In this document: one piece after another, positions 1 to 11,902 of the stretch
How positions within the stretch are numbered: position 1 is the stretch's first letter
Layout: each line of letters opens with the position of its first letter
Source: Chiridota heheva
Lineage: Eukaryota > Echinodermata > Holothuroidea > Apodida > Chiridotidae
Direction: 5' to 3'
Assembly (NCBI GenBank): GCA_020152595.1
Contig: JAIGNY010001472.1
Coordinates: forward strand, 348,501 to 412,500
DNA length: 64,000 bases
The notes under the pieces: generated by a model
Told to the model about the DNA's origin: nothing
Database searches by the model: none
What the model saw: only the letters and a program-made list of their open reading frames with translations
Made by a program: the position numbers and the translations under genes

Positions 1-81
1 AGTTACATTATTGTAAGGTGTGAAAAGACAAGTGATTTCCTATCAATGTTAGACTGTACTATTTCTATGTAAGCTTTTTTT

Positions 82-919
82 ACCTCTGCCAACAAAGTTG
101 GACGGAGGTTAGGTTTTCGCCACTGTTTGTCTGTTTGTTTGTTTGTCATCAAGAAATCTTAAGAAATGATACTTGGATTAATTTGGTGTGTGGTTTGGTT
201 ACTGCTTAAGGAAGAAGTGATTTAAATTTGAGACATTGGAACAGGGGTGGGGTGAAAATGAGGGGTGGGGACATTTTAAGGTGAGTTTGTCTGTCATTAG
301 AATATCTCAAGAATCGATGATTGGATTTGGATTAAACTTGATATGTGGTTTTATTATTGCTTAAGGAACAAGTGATTTAAATTTGGGACATATTAATACA
401 AGGGAAGGGCAGGAATGGAGGGGTGGGGATGTTAAGGGTAAGGTCTGTCAAGACATAGATAGTTGAAACTTCCCACTGGAATGTGATGAACAATAAAATC
501 ACGCCATGAAAAGAATCCAACAAACAATTTTTAGGACTCATTGAAAATTAAATCAAGTGGCTTCTACTAAAGTATCAATGTAATAAGAACAATTGGTTTC
601 TGCCATAAATGGAAAATGTTGGAAAGTGAATCTTAAGTGAATGGAACTCAAACAATGAATGCTTAGACTGAATGAAACTGAAAACAATTATATGGACTTG
701 GAAGAAATCAGTCTAAAGATAATCTTCAAGGGTTCAAAATTCAAATGATCCTTACAGATCAAAACTTGGGGATGAATTTTGGTGGGCCTAGGATTTCTGA
801 AGTACAGTAGATTATATTTGGTATGGGATCGAATGAACTCTAAAATTATTCTAGGCATTTTGGAAATACAACAGGGTAGGGTGGAGGTATGCACTGTACA
901 GAGTGCTGATATTCTAGTT
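82..919. repeat. Dispersed repeat block, copy A
   Basis: This block of about 840 bp is matched nearly end to end by 11071-11902 in the same orientation. Shared landmarks are AACAAAGTTGGACGGAGG near the start, a GTTTGTCTGTTTGTTTG run, and ATTCTAGTT at the end. Many substitutions and short indels separate the copies, so they are old. No open frame is shared. It is probably a non-coding dispersed repeat of unknown class. Confidence 0.75.
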
Positions 920-1554
920 TTTAAAGAAATGACATGAAATACAAAAAAGTTTTTTATGAATGTTAGGAATTGGTGTCACAATTAATCTTCTTTCAGTCAT
1001 TTCTCACAAATTTTAAGTTGGAAATCTCCTTCACCAAATAGGAATTTTTCAGACTGTACATTTAGGTAAAAATACTTCCAAAGAATTCATTAAAAATTCA
1101 TAACATATTTCTAACTACTAATGTACTGGTATAGTACTATCCATTGTATGCTGATCTAGATGCTTATGTCAAGAAAAAAATAAGCAGCTTACAGTAGAAT
1201 CTAACAAAATTAAGAGTACCATGATAATCACCCTATCATCAGTAAAACCTTCATTCGACGACGATGTCATCTTCAAAAAAGAGGGAGGTTTTGACAAGTT
1301 TTGAAGCAGAACTAGGATTATAGTTAGTTTCATAACCTCCCTGTATGTTAAGCAACATATCACTTTCCATTATCTTCATTGTAAGACACCACTAACATCA
1401 TCTTATGAACAACTTTGGCAAAATGTGTTTCTTGTAATACAATTTGATTCCAGTATTGAAATAACTGAAAATTTCAAGATTATTTGGTGACTTTATAAAT
1501 TTATTTTAAATAATTGTAAATGAGAAAATTCTTGTTAAATTTTTGTGTTAAAAG
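920..1554. other. No gene seen
   Basis: AT-rich sequence without a convincing coding frame, splice pair or repeat that I recognise. The short minus-strand open frame near 1169-1363 has no family features. Confidence 0.4.
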
Positions 1555-2265
1555 TTTGTATGTTTGTTAGATGAGAGTTTAATGGCACCACATCAGCAAA
1601 GGTCAAATTGTGCTTAAGAGGTTAGATTATTCCAGAGCTAGGAAGGAAACTAAACAGGGGGAGATTGAGAGAAACACGAGAACTAAAAGCCAGAAAGCTG
1701 GGATTGAAAGAGGATGTGTATGGGTGAAGAAATAATGTAGAAAGAGAGGGAAGGAGTGGGGAAGGAGGACTAAATATGGTCGTAGAGGGAAGTATGATGA
1801 AGGAAGGAGATAATCTTATCCGGATTTGTTTTTTGGAAGAGCTCGGCTATTGAGCTATGGGCAGTGAGGGAAGCTCAGAGAAGGTTGTACAGGGGGCAAG
1901 CAAGGAGAATGTGATGAACTGTGAGGGTGCAATGGCAATTGTTGCAGAGGGGTGGGAGGGAGCCAATAAGGAGGTGGGAGTGAGTGAGGTGAGTGTGACC
2001 TATTCTAAGGCGGGTAATGTGGACGTTGTCGAACGGGATAGGTTGTGAATGGTGGGTTTGATCGGAATGGTGGGCTGGATGATGTGGAGTTTGTTATCAA
2101 TTTGGGAGTCCCATGAGATTTGCCAGTGGCCATGAACAAGGGAAGCGATAAGCGCTTTGATGTCAGAAAGGGTTTTGGGGAAAAGGGATAGGGGAAAGGG
2201 TGAGGGCAAGCTAAGCAGCTGCATTAGCCCTGTCATTGTGTTAAAAGGAAATTTTAGTCAAAGAA
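1555..2265 (-). mobile_element. LINE 3' remnant (non-LTR retrotransposon), degraded
   Basis: Read on the minus strand, 2236-2000 gives LIASLVHGHWQISWDSQIDN followed by NKLHIIQPTIP. This resembles the tail of Jockey/CR1-type polyproteins, where a W-x5-W block and NKLHxIxP precede the C-terminal zinc-knuckle-like HIL region. The frame is then broken by stops and shifts. The 3' end near 1560-1640 (GGTGCCATTAAAC in the minus sense) recurs at 28420-28480 and partly at 9170-9205, which defines a shared LINE tail. It is non-functional. Confidence 0.6.
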
Positions 2266-2519
2266 TAAAAAAGATAAGATAATGAACCAGAGGGAGAAAT
2301 CCCACATAGTTTCGATGCTAACTTTGGATTAGATTAGAAGCAATTTGTTTTATATCACATATCTTTAAATGTTGTGTTCTTACAAATTTAGTGCATGCCA
2401 TGAATAATAATGAAGTCAATAACTCAACATTCTATTGGATCCTGTATCATCCTTACTTTTATCAACAGCATCATACCAAGTTTGATGCCTTTGTAGAAAT
2501 ATGAACATAAACAGAATTT

Positions 2520-4125
2520 CACAGTTAGTCCCGCCTTCTCATTATTATTTATGACATTAGCACCAAAAACAATAGGGATCATCTGCAGTCACTACAACAC
2601 ACCCACACGGCATACAACAAATCACCCAAGAATTCACTTGCCCGCCGGGGTAGACTCATGTGCAGAAATGCTTGCCCGGAAACCAAATCCACTTGACGGA
2701 AAATAATCACGATAATATTGGACGTTACTGGATGCACGTTATGGTAAAAAAAATCTTTAGGCAATATTTACTGAGAATGCTGTATAAATAATAAAAGACT
2801 CTTACGCTTACCAAAAAACAGTGGAAATTGTAATCCATGCATCCTCTACAAATATAAAGCAATAACAGGCTCCATAAAATCAAAAAAGAAACACGAAAGT
2901 TCAAAAAACTTTTGCGTAAACAAGTGGCATGGCAAAGGCCGGTCAAGTTCACCATGTAACAGTACAGTATATATAGCGTACGGTATGCCCTGTACAATAC
3001 TGTATGTGTACATGGAACGGGTATTGGACCCATTAGGTGTGGTGCATTAACACAGCAGAACAGACCTCGGCAAGAAACAGTGACTAGATATAAATATGCA
3101 TGAGATTTTTAACGCGAGATATAATTGGTGAAAAAGGAGCAAGCCTCGCTAGCAAAGACAGCATGCATTGCACACATGTTCAACCAGCTTACATGTAGGT
3201 GGCCTGGATCATATATCTGTACACTATATGTTTTGTGTATATGCGATATATGTTTACGTCTTATGTATGGGTGCGTGAATGATGTTGTTATGGCGAGGTT
3301 TAAGATCATTTTGTAACATAACAAACAAAATTGGCTTCAAAATGCAATATACAGGTAAGTCTGATTTAAGTTATTTTCTGAGCATTTCCATCAGTTATAT
3401 TGTAGTAAGTATAATCTTTGTAAAGAATTAAGTTTTTAAAGAAAAATTCCCTTTATTAGTTTGGATCAATTTATAGTTGCCCGGCAGGCATATCAACTTG
3501 TAAATCAACTTGCCCGGACATAAATATTAGTTGCCCCCGGCGTCTGGACAGGCGATTTGTCGAACGCTGCACCCATATACCAAGTACAGTGTATGGCATA
3601 AATCCACCTTAATGATCTTGAGATATCCTGTTTACAAAGTTGTTAACAAAAATTTACATTAAGCCACGCCTACAAATCAATATTCATGACATCAGCACCA
3701 AAACCAATAGAGGTTATCTACAAACTACCACACATTCATATAACAAGTATGACACAAATCCACCCCACTGTTTTTGAGATATAGTGTACAAGCTTGTTAA
3801 CAGAATTTTATACATTTAGCCCCGCCTACTAATTATTATTCATGACACCAGCACCAAAATTAATAAGGATTTATCTGCAAACAACAGCTCATCCATATAA
3901 ACAGTATGATGTAAATCCACTGCACAGTTCTTGAAATATCATGTAACAAGCTTGTTAACAAAATTTTACATTTAGCTAGCCCCACCTACTAATTAATATT
4001 TATGACATCAGCACCAAAACAATAGGAATCATCTACAGACCACAGAACATCCATATACGCAGTATGACATAAATCAACCACACGGTTCTTGAGATATCGT
4101 ATTAGGCTTCTGTCACAGACACACA
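2520..4125. repeat. About 158-bp tandem repeat, interrupted by a roughly 950-bp insert
   Basis: Units anchored on ATGACATCAGCACCAAAA start near 2551, 3686, 3842 and 4002. Each also holds a CCGCCTACTAATTATTATT segment and a GAGATATCGTGTTACAAGCTTGTTAAC-like segment. The last three are in tandem with a period of about 158 bp. The first is separated from them by 2622-3570, unrelated sequence that may be an insertion into the array. The insert shows short TTGCCCG motifs at both ends but no clear inverted repeat. Confidence 0.6.
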
Positions 4126-4224
4126 TACATGTACACCCAAACACATGCCAGCCTGAATACATAGGTTCCTTATACTATCGCATCGGAAGCAAAATTGATG
4201 ATATAAGAAATGCATGGTAAACGT

Positions 4225-5262
4225 GCTTCAATTACCCACCCCCAATCCCGGCAAGCTAACCCACCCACCCAACCATCCCTAATCCCAATCCCGGCGAGAT
4301 AAACTACCCACCCACCCCCAATCCCGGCGAGCTAACCCATTGTACCCACCCACCCCCAATCACAGCGAGATAACCCACCACCTACCCACAATACCAATCC
4401 AGGCGATTAACCCACCCACATACCCCCAATATCGGTGAACTAACCCACCCACTCACCCCAATCCCAGAAAGCTAACCCACCCACCCACCCCCAATCCGGC
4501 AACTAACCCACCCACCCATCCCTTATCAAAGCGAGCACCCACCCAGCCCCAATCTCGGCAAGCTAACCCACCCACCGCCAATCCCGGCAAGCTAGCTAGA
4601 CCCACCCACCCCCAATCCCGGCAAGCTAACCCATTGCACCCACCCACCCTTAATCACAGCGAGATAACCCACCACCTACCCACAATACCAATCCAGGCGA
4701 TTAACCCACCTGGCCACCATAACCCCCCACCCACCTTAATCCTAGAAAGCTAACCCACCCACCCAACCCAACCCACCTAATCAGCCCCAATCTCGGCAAG
4801 CTAACCCACCCACCCCCAATCTCGGCAAGCTAACCCACCCACCCCCAATCCCGGCAAGCTAGCTAGACCCACCCACCCCAATCCCAGTGAGATACCAACC
4901 CACTCACCCCCACTCCCGTCGAACTAACCCACCCACTCCCAATCCCGGCAAGCTAGCTAGACCCACCCAACCCCAATCCCAGTAAGCTAACCCACCCATC
5001 CATCCCCAATCCCAATCCCGGCGAGCTAATCCACCCATGCACCCATCCCAATCCCGGCGAGATAACCCACCCCCAATCCTAATCTCGCGAGCTAACCCAA
5101 CCACCCAACCCCAAACCCACCCACCCCCAATCCCAATTATTTTACCCACCCGTAACCCCTTGTCACCGCCCGCCCCCCTCCATCTCAATCCGGGCAATTA
5201 ACCCACCCCCCACCCCCAATACCGGCGAACTAACCCCATAACTCCCCGTCACCGTCCCCTCC
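4225..5262. repeat. C-rich minisatellite (CCAATCCCGGCRAGCTAACCCACC type)
   Basis: About 1 kb of degenerate units of roughly 25-40 bp, mostly built from CCCACCCACCC, CCAATCCCGG and GCTAACCCACC. The + strand is strongly C-rich, with dense CCC runs, so the minus strand has dense GGG runs. Long open frames in it (for example minus 4453-4647 and 4904-5197) only translate the repeat into G/W-rich peptides and are not genes. Confidence 0.9.
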
Positions 5263-5265
5263 CCC

Positions 5266-6310
5266 TCATCTTGACATATTTTTGAAATTGCCTATTAATT
5301 AATTAATGTCATTATAGTACTAATGAATAAGGTTGCCATAACGCTAGGAACGCCTGTGAGTCTGACTGCAGTGACTTGTGACAGCGACTGTGAATCCGTC
5401 CAGAATAACTTTTGTAGGTCCTAGGCCCTAAATGACTTTGGATATCCTCCAAAAATACGCCACCCAAAACTGTTATTTCCAATATCTTATGAAAAATGAA
5501 AAGAACATAGACCTACCTCTTAAATTTCAAATGCAAAAGGACTCCTGAATGCAGCAGTCTGGCAGTTTCTCTATACAAAATAAAATCCGCCCGAAAGATG
5601 ACAAGTTTGCCTAGCGAGGCTGAGCCGTCAGTGTTTTTGGTAGAAGAGCTAGATTATAGATAAGCATGACATGATCGATCTGAAATGAGATCTGTGTGAC
5701 GTGACCTCTCATCGACCAAGCTAGGCCTACAGTACAGTGCAGAGCATTACGTAAACTAGGGAGTCGATGACAATCGAAAGTTCATGACCTTTGTTGGGGG
5801 AATTCCTTATATCGGGAATCAGGCGGTCTGATTGGTTAAGAGTAGTGGTGCGGGGGTAACCTTTAATAGGTTACGTCAGTCAATAGATCCGTCTGTTATG
5901 CAGTACTAATGTCAATATTGCTCGTCATGCCCGCTTCGTGATTCAGGAGCTACGGACACGGTCGACGGAGCTTTTGTTTATTTGTCCATTGAATTTGAAT
6001 AATATTCATTTGAGATAATTGTGCAGGTAATGAATCAATACTCCAGCCTTTTCTTGTAATCTAAAAATACATTAAGTTGCATAAATTCGTTGCTCAGTAG
6101 CCTAGGCCTACCGTAGTTAGGCCTAGGCCTATGCCAATATGAAGTGTTTAGGCCTAACGTTAACTTTTATTAATTAGTTTGCTAAGCCTAGCCTAACGTT
6201 AGCTATAGTTAGTATTACCCCACAATACACTTTTTGACATACTGGTGGTGTGTACAGAAGGTTTTTACACTTTGCATACGTGAAGGTGTGTTGAACATTA
6301 TGCACTTGTC
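5266..6310. other. Unique sequence with CpG-containing block; no confident gene
   Basis: This is the least repetitive stretch of the first 12 kb. It holds CpG dinucleotides (for example ACGGTCGACGG near 5960), TAGGCCTA words at 6095-6200 and a donor-like GTGCAG/GTAATG at 6026/6027. It could include a 5' untranslated exon or promoter for the downstream + strand gene. I found no start codon with a convincing coding stretch, so this is only a possibility. Confidence 0.2.
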
Positions 6311-6317
6311 ATTTGTA

Positions 6318-6484
6318 TGACTCACCCCTGGCAAATCAGTCAAAGGTATAGTCATCGACATGAAAAATTGACTCACATGTGCATCATTGTACCAAGTTGT
6401 CAGTCACCAGAGTGACTCAGGGGTGAGTCAATTTACTTCAGACATATTTACTTTGTACAGAGGTGAGTAATTTGGGGTGAGTCA
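6318..6484. promoter_or_regulatory. Cluster of five perfect AP-1 (TRE) consensus sites
   Basis: TGACTCA or TGAGTCA occurs at 6318-6324, 6369-6375, 6413-6419, 6424-6430 and 6478-6484. A near match, TGAGTAA, lies at about 6464. The first and fourth sites are arms of a perfect 13-bp inverted repeat (TGACTCACCCCTG at 6318-6330 and its complement at 6418-6430). bZIP AP-1 proteins bind this heptamer. Whether it is an enhancer or part of a repeat cannot be told from sequence alone. Confidence 0.45.
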
Positions 6485-7059
6485 TTTGCACTAGGCTACC
6501 AAACTTGAGCCCATGGTCAATGGCAAAAAATTCGCTCCAGACTTTTATTCATAACACATAATCAGTAATGCAAACACTTTAAAGGGAATGTAGTTGTTAA
6601 AGGAGCATGTTAATGTGATGTCACTATTACCTTGCAGTAACCAGCTGTTGTACACAAAGTCAACATTGATAAGTTCTTTACTAACTAGGCGTCTTTGATT
6701 TTGATTTTTGTGGTGGTGGTGGGGTTAGTTTGGGCTTTTTATGAGGTGACTAACCCTTCTTAGCCCTTCATCTTGTTATGTTATGTAAATTCTTATACTT
6801 AGTTCTTTGAAGTTGTGTTAGAGCTCAAAAAGACAAAATTAGAAGACCCTTTATGGTTGTTTTGGCGAAAAAGTTTTTCCCAGTTGGACCTAAAAGTTGT
6901 TGTCACTCGTAGATGTTGATTATGTTTTACGTCATATTACTTCTATGGTTGTTGTACAGCTGATTGGCTAACAACCCATGTACATTTAAATAGAGTTAAA
7001 CAACAAGTAAACAATTTTATTGAAGTTTGACCTGATAAATAATCAACAAAATTTAGTTC

Positions 7060-7560
7060 TGCTCTTAAAGTAATGACTGAATAGTTGTTTGCATTATGAA
7101 CAGAAGACTCACAGAAAATAGATAAATTCTACCATTTCCGTGTACTGTGAGTTTTAAATGGCAGAATTTTGTGGATGAATGATAAATCTGTTGTGAACTT
7201 ACAATCTTGGACAAAACTCGTTGGGACACCCCCGTTTGTTCCCCTGTGAAATGGGTGAAAAATGTTAGTAATTGCTTTCCATGTCTCTGCATTTCCTAAT
7301 GAAATTTTTTGACAACATTGGAAGGGGGAGTGGGGAGAGGGGTGCGTTACCTTAAAAATAGCTGCACATGAAAATTTGAAATAACATGCAAACTTTATGT
7401 TAAGTGTTTCAACAGTTTTGTCCAAGATTGTCTGAGAAATGTCAATGAGTAAAAATATCGTAAATATCAATGGAATAATAGTTTTATGAAGGGAAGTCGT
7501 GGTATTTGTCAAAAAAACAGCCATTCAAATGTTTTGAGAATTCAAGACAATACAAGGCAT
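7060..7560. mobile_element. Inverted-repeat repeat element with 18-bp perfect arms
   Basis: ACAATCTTGGACAAAACT at 7200-7217 is exactly complementary to AGTTTTGTCCAAGATTGT at 7414-7431. The part from 7320 to 7431 recurs in opposite orientation at about 8440-8545 (shared words include GTTTGCATxTTATTTCAA and CAGCTATTTT). It is likely a MITE-like non-coding repeat. The open frames on the minus strand here show no family features. Confidence 0.5.
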
Positions 7561-8289
7561 TTACTTCTTTTGGACCGTACTATTTTAATTAAGTAGATAA
7601 AAAATATGTGTTTTTTTCTTTATTTTGGCAAAATAAACGGCTTGTATTTGCCACCCGTATTTTTCAGAATGTCTGAGTGCTTTATTCTTTACCACTGCAG
7701 TGTTCTGTGCATTTTGGATTACAAGTGAAATAATCGCAGTTAGGGGAGTTGGGGATGTGGGGGGGGGGAAGGGGTGTGCAAAAGAGAGAAGTGGATGAGA
7801 TGGAGACAGCAATGATGGCAGTTAGGTGAAGACTATTTCAAAAAAATTATCAGATTTCAGCATGTAAATAAAAAGTAGTTTTGACATCATGCGCATATTG
7901 CTTTTATAATATTATTATGAAAAATACCGTACATTGATGAAAGTTCTTTGCAAAACTTGGGTCTTTTTTTTTACCATCATGAGTTGAAAGTTTGTTATAA
8001 CTGACTTGGGTGATTGTCAAATGTCGAAAACTGACTAGAATTTTATAAGAATAAGTTGTTTATTACATAAAAAGATGAAAAAAGAAGACACAAAACATGA
8101 TTTTTTGACATATATTTACTTAATATTTCTTTTTAAAAAAAACGGGAAACAGTTTTTATCACTCCCAGGATTCCCGGTTGTAGTTATAAATCCTTACATG
8201 GTCGGAATTGCGTAACACTAGGATCAGAATACAGGAACTTAAGTGACTACCGGGATCATGCAAAATGCTAATGCTGACATTGTGTGATT

Positions 8290-8550
8290 GCTGTTGTTTA
8301 CTGATCTGCGGATTCATGGAGGTCATGTTTTTTTTCTATGCACCCCATTGGAGATGAAAGACAAAAGTTTTTGTTTTAACTTTATTCAACTTTACACAAC
8401 TTCCCTGAGAATATTCTTCACTAAAATATTAAAAGTCTTTTATCACTACAATCTTGAAAAAAAAGTGTTGGGGAAACACACCGAGAAGTTTGCATCTTAT
8501 TTCAATTGTTCATGTACAGCTATTTTCCAGGTAACCCCACCCCCCTTCCC
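8290..8550. repeat. Partial copy of the 7060-7560 repeat, opposite orientation
   Basis: Sequence from about 8440 to 8545 matches the reverse complement of 7320-7431. The upstream 150 bp appears to continue the same family with more divergence. It ends in a CCCCACCCCCC run directly next to a LINE remnant. Confidence 0.4.
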
Positions 8551-8551
8551 C

Positions 8552-9205
8552 ACAAAGCTCTGTCAAACATTGCCTCTCCTTTTCGTATTCCACACTCCAA
8601 GACTTCTATATCTCCAACTACATAAAAAGAACCTGGCAAAACTCCTGGAATCACGAAACCAGTAACAAACTCCACACCATCAAACCCAAAGTCAAGACCA
8701 ACACCCCTCTGCACAGTCGCAACTGCAGGGAAGACATCGTTGTCACCCGCATCCGCCTCTCCCACTCCTCTCTCACTCACTCACATCTTTTATCCGGCTC
8801 CCTTACCCCTCTCTGCCCCTACCCCTCTCTGCCCCTACCCCTCTAACTCTGATCTCTCCATCAAGCATATCTTCGTAACCTGTCCCTTATACCAGAACTC
8901 CAGATCTCGTCTCTCCTCACTGTCCTCAATCTCGGACCTTTTTGAAAACAATTCTTTCTCAAATATCATCAACTTCCTCCTCCTCAACAACAACCTTTTC
9001 CACCACATTTAACCCCCACCCCTACCTTTCTACACCTAACCTTACTTACCGCCTTTCTCTCTCTCTTTCTGTTTTCCCCCCTTTTTTCCCTTACAAACCT
9101 TTCTTTCCTCACTATCCTAAATCTTACACCATAATTTATTATCACCCTCTTGGCGCATTTGACTCTGACTGTCGCGGTGCTGTTTAACATCAACAAACCA
9201 AACCA
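8552..9205 (+). mobile_element. LINE 3' remnant with RNase-H-tail-like region
   Basis: Translating + strand with frame changes gives YIKRTWQNSWNHETSNKLHT, then IKPKVKTNTPL. After a frameshift come LSHSSLTHSHLLSG-like residues, and then CPYPSNSDLSIKHIFVTCPL followed by YQNSRSRL. This order (W-block, NKLHxIKP, SHSxLTH, CPxC...xIKHIFxxCPLY) is typical of the C-terminus of Jockey/CR1-like non-LTR elements. It ends in CAACAAACCAAACCAAAC, a usual short A-rich LINE tail. Frameshifts show that it is inactive. Confidence 0.7.
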
Positions 9206-10078
9206 AACATTGTAAGTACTGTGTTATATATCACCATGCGTGTTCATTACAAGACATGACAATTGCATTGTTGCGCATTATTATAAGTAAATTAATTTGA
9301 CTACCTTAATGCCCACATAAAAAAGTATGAATTTCTAATATTGTAACACGCACGTAGGATGCTCAATGCATTTATACGCTCAAAGCTGCAGAGGGGATGC
9401 AGATACGCACCCAAAATTTGTCAATCATTTCTTTATGCAAGCGTTCTATCTTTTTATTGAATAGGAAAAATGCTTACAAGCATGTTACATTTTTGTCAAA
9501 ACGCATCCAGAATATGTTTCGAAAGTTAACCTTATTTTTAAACGAAAAATGTGTATCCAGGGATTTAGGAAAGCAATTGAGTTATTACGATTTTTATAAA
9601 GTGTAAAACAAATTCAAGTTTTCATGTGCTAAGTTTAAGGTTAAAATATAAAAGTCTTTTATACCGAAAATCAATTTGTCCAAAATTTCTGGGCAACTTT
9701 TTTGGAAAACAAGTTGAAGCCCATTGACTTTGCTTAAGTGTGTAAATTGGTTATATATGTAATTGTTCATACTTTAAATAAGAGATTCAGAGTGAGTTAG
9801 TTCGAGCACGAAGATTCGTACTACCCTGGGTCCTGCTAAAATGAATGACAAGTTACTTGTACAGAGCGAATGACAATACCTTTTTTATGCAAAAAAAAAA
9901 TGAAATTACTAAACTGAATGACAGCGAGGGTCCAACTAAAATGAATGACAACCCTAACCCTATTTTGTCATTCATTTTTGTTTGTAACTCAATTGTCATT
10001 CGCTTTGCAAAACGAATGAACTGTCATTCGGCCCAGACTGCATATTTTGCAAAGTGTATGCTGAAGATAATTTTTGGG
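9206..10078. other. No gene seen; contains a hairpin with a telomere-like dimer
   Basis: AT-rich, no coding support. At about 9938-9978 AAAATGAATGACAA pairs with TTGTCATTCATTTT across a short loop that contains CCCTAACCCTA. The motif GAATGACA recurs at 9840, 9870, 9920, 9990 and 10020 in both orientations. Confidence 0.4.
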
Positions 10079-10160
10079 CTCAAAAATGTGCGCCAATGTC
10101 TAGAAAATGTGCGCCAACATCTACAAATTGTGTGCCATTATCTAGAAAATGTGCACCATT
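10079..10160. repeat. 21-22 bp tandem repeat, four units
   Basis: Four units of the form AAAATGTGCGCCAAYRTCTAG follow each other with a few substitutions. A related fragment (AAATGTGCACCATAA) appears at about 10330. There are no spacers, so this is not a CRISPR array. Confidence 0.75.
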
Positions 10161-10855
10161 GATAGTAAAATAATACAAAAATATTTAACAAAAGGTTGAA
10201 TTTACAATAAGAAGAAGTTTTCCTGTGTTTAGGCTATCTAGAACTTGATTTTTCAAAACTTTTTAATGAAGAAAACTAAAATTGATTGAAAGATGTGGGC
10301 CTAGATTCAAAGTGCGTGCCTAGAATTACAAATGTGCACCATAACCATGAAAATAACTTCTCTCAATCAAAAAAGATTTTACATGCTAGTCAAACAAAGT
10401 ATGCATTCTGGCTTTCTGCTGGATTCTTTAGACTTTTTGTGTGCAATGTATATTGCCATTTGTGTCATTTGTTTTAGTTTTACCTCCTAGACTTCAGGTA
10501 GTTATTGTCACAACCCAATTTTACATGTATATTATCATTCGGACATTTGTGTTGTGTAAATCAGAAACGACAGCAAGCAGTGAACGTCAGGCAACAAGAA
10601 AGAAACAGATCAGTTTTGTTTTTTGTTTTATACATGATCATCCGTGAACTCCATCATGTCGTACACTTCCGCTATTCGTTATTGGGTTTAAATCTTTTTG
10701 GATGCGGCGCATCAGTTATGTTTTTTTAGAGGGAAAATTTCATGATTTTATTGGAGACCTAATATTTTATTGTTTGTGGAACACTAGTAGACAAGTTTGA
10801 CTACTGCTTTATCAATTTTTTTTAATTAAAGAAATACAGTTTTGATATCAAAAAT

Positions 10856-10885
10856 AATTTTGCGACCATATCTGGTCGCAAAATT
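10856..10885. other. Perfect 13-bp hairpin
   Basis: AATTTTGCGACCA (10856-10868) pairs exactly with its complement at 10873-10885 around the 4-base loop TATC. It is not followed by a coding region and there is no reason to call it a bacterial-type terminator here. Confidence 0.6.
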
Positions 10886-11070
10886 TGGTAGATACGTGTT
10901 GTGGGCCATTGTCTTTTCTTTATTGTTTGATACACAATATTTAATGTGCATGCTTTCATGCCCTAGGTCACTACATGATTTGGGCATGGAGATTTGTGCT
11001 ACATGATTTATTGAAGTTTAAAATCTTCTTTAAATTTAAATGATCTAGGCCGTACTTGTTAAAAATGATT

Positions 11071-11902
11071 TATTACCTCCACCAACGAAGTTGGATGGGC
11101 GTTTGTCTGTTTGTTTGTCATTAAAATATCTCAAGAACTGATATTGGATTCGGAATAAATTTTGTGTGTGGTTTTGTTACTACTTAAGGACAAAGTGATT
11201 AAAGTTTGAGACATATTAGAACAGGGGAACGGTGAAAATGGAGGGGTGGGGGCATTTTAAGATGAGTTTGTCTGTCATTAGAAAATCTCAAGAGGTGCTG
11301 ATTGGATTTGGTGTGTGGTTTTATTATTGCTTAAGGAACAAAGTTATTTAAAATTTGGAACATATTGATACAATTGAAGAGCAGAAATTGAGGGGTGGGG
11401 ATGTTTAGGGTAAGGTCTGTCAAGACACAGTTGAAACTTCCCACTTGACGGAATGTGATGAACAATGAATTCATGCCATGTAAAGAATCCAACAATCATT
11501 TTTCTGGACTCAATTAATTCAAGTGGCCTCTACTTACAGTATCAATGTAATAAGAACAATTGGTTTCTGCCATGAATGGAAAATGATGGAAAGTGAATCT
11601 TAACTAAAAAAGTGAATCTTAACTAAATGGAATTCAAACAATGAATGCTTAGCCTGAATGAAACTGAAAACAATGATATGTCTTTAGAAGAAATCAGTCA
11701 AAAGATTATCTTCAAGTGTTCAGAATGCAATGATCCCTACTGATCAAAACTTGGGGATGAATCTTGGTGGCCCTAGGATTTCTGAAGTACAGTAGATTAT
11801 ATTGGGTATAGGATCGAATGAACTCTAAAACTATTCTAGGCATGTTGGAATTGCAACGGGGGCAGAGGTACGCACTCTAAAGAGTGCTACTATTCTAGTT
11901 AT
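11071..11902. repeat. Dispersed repeat block, copy B
   Basis: Partner of 82-919 (same orientation). It starts with ACCTCCACCAACGAAGTTGG and ends GCTACTATTCTAGTT. A small internal duplication (AGTGAATCTTAACTAAA twice near 11590-11630) is present here and not in copy A. Confidence 0.75.

Noticed and set aside
4453..5197. Gly/Trp-rich minus-strand open frames
   Set aside because: Translation of the C-rich minisatellite.
9945..9965. Interstitial telomere from CCCTAACCCTA
   Set aside because: Only two units, inside the loop of a local hairpin repeat; too short to mean a telomere relic.
10079..10160. CRISPR-like short repeats (also 23995-24380)
   Set aside because: Units are contiguous without unique spacers, and the DNA is eukaryotic.
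10856..10885. Rho-independent terminator
   Set aside because: No bacterial context, no upstream gene and no T run in the right place.
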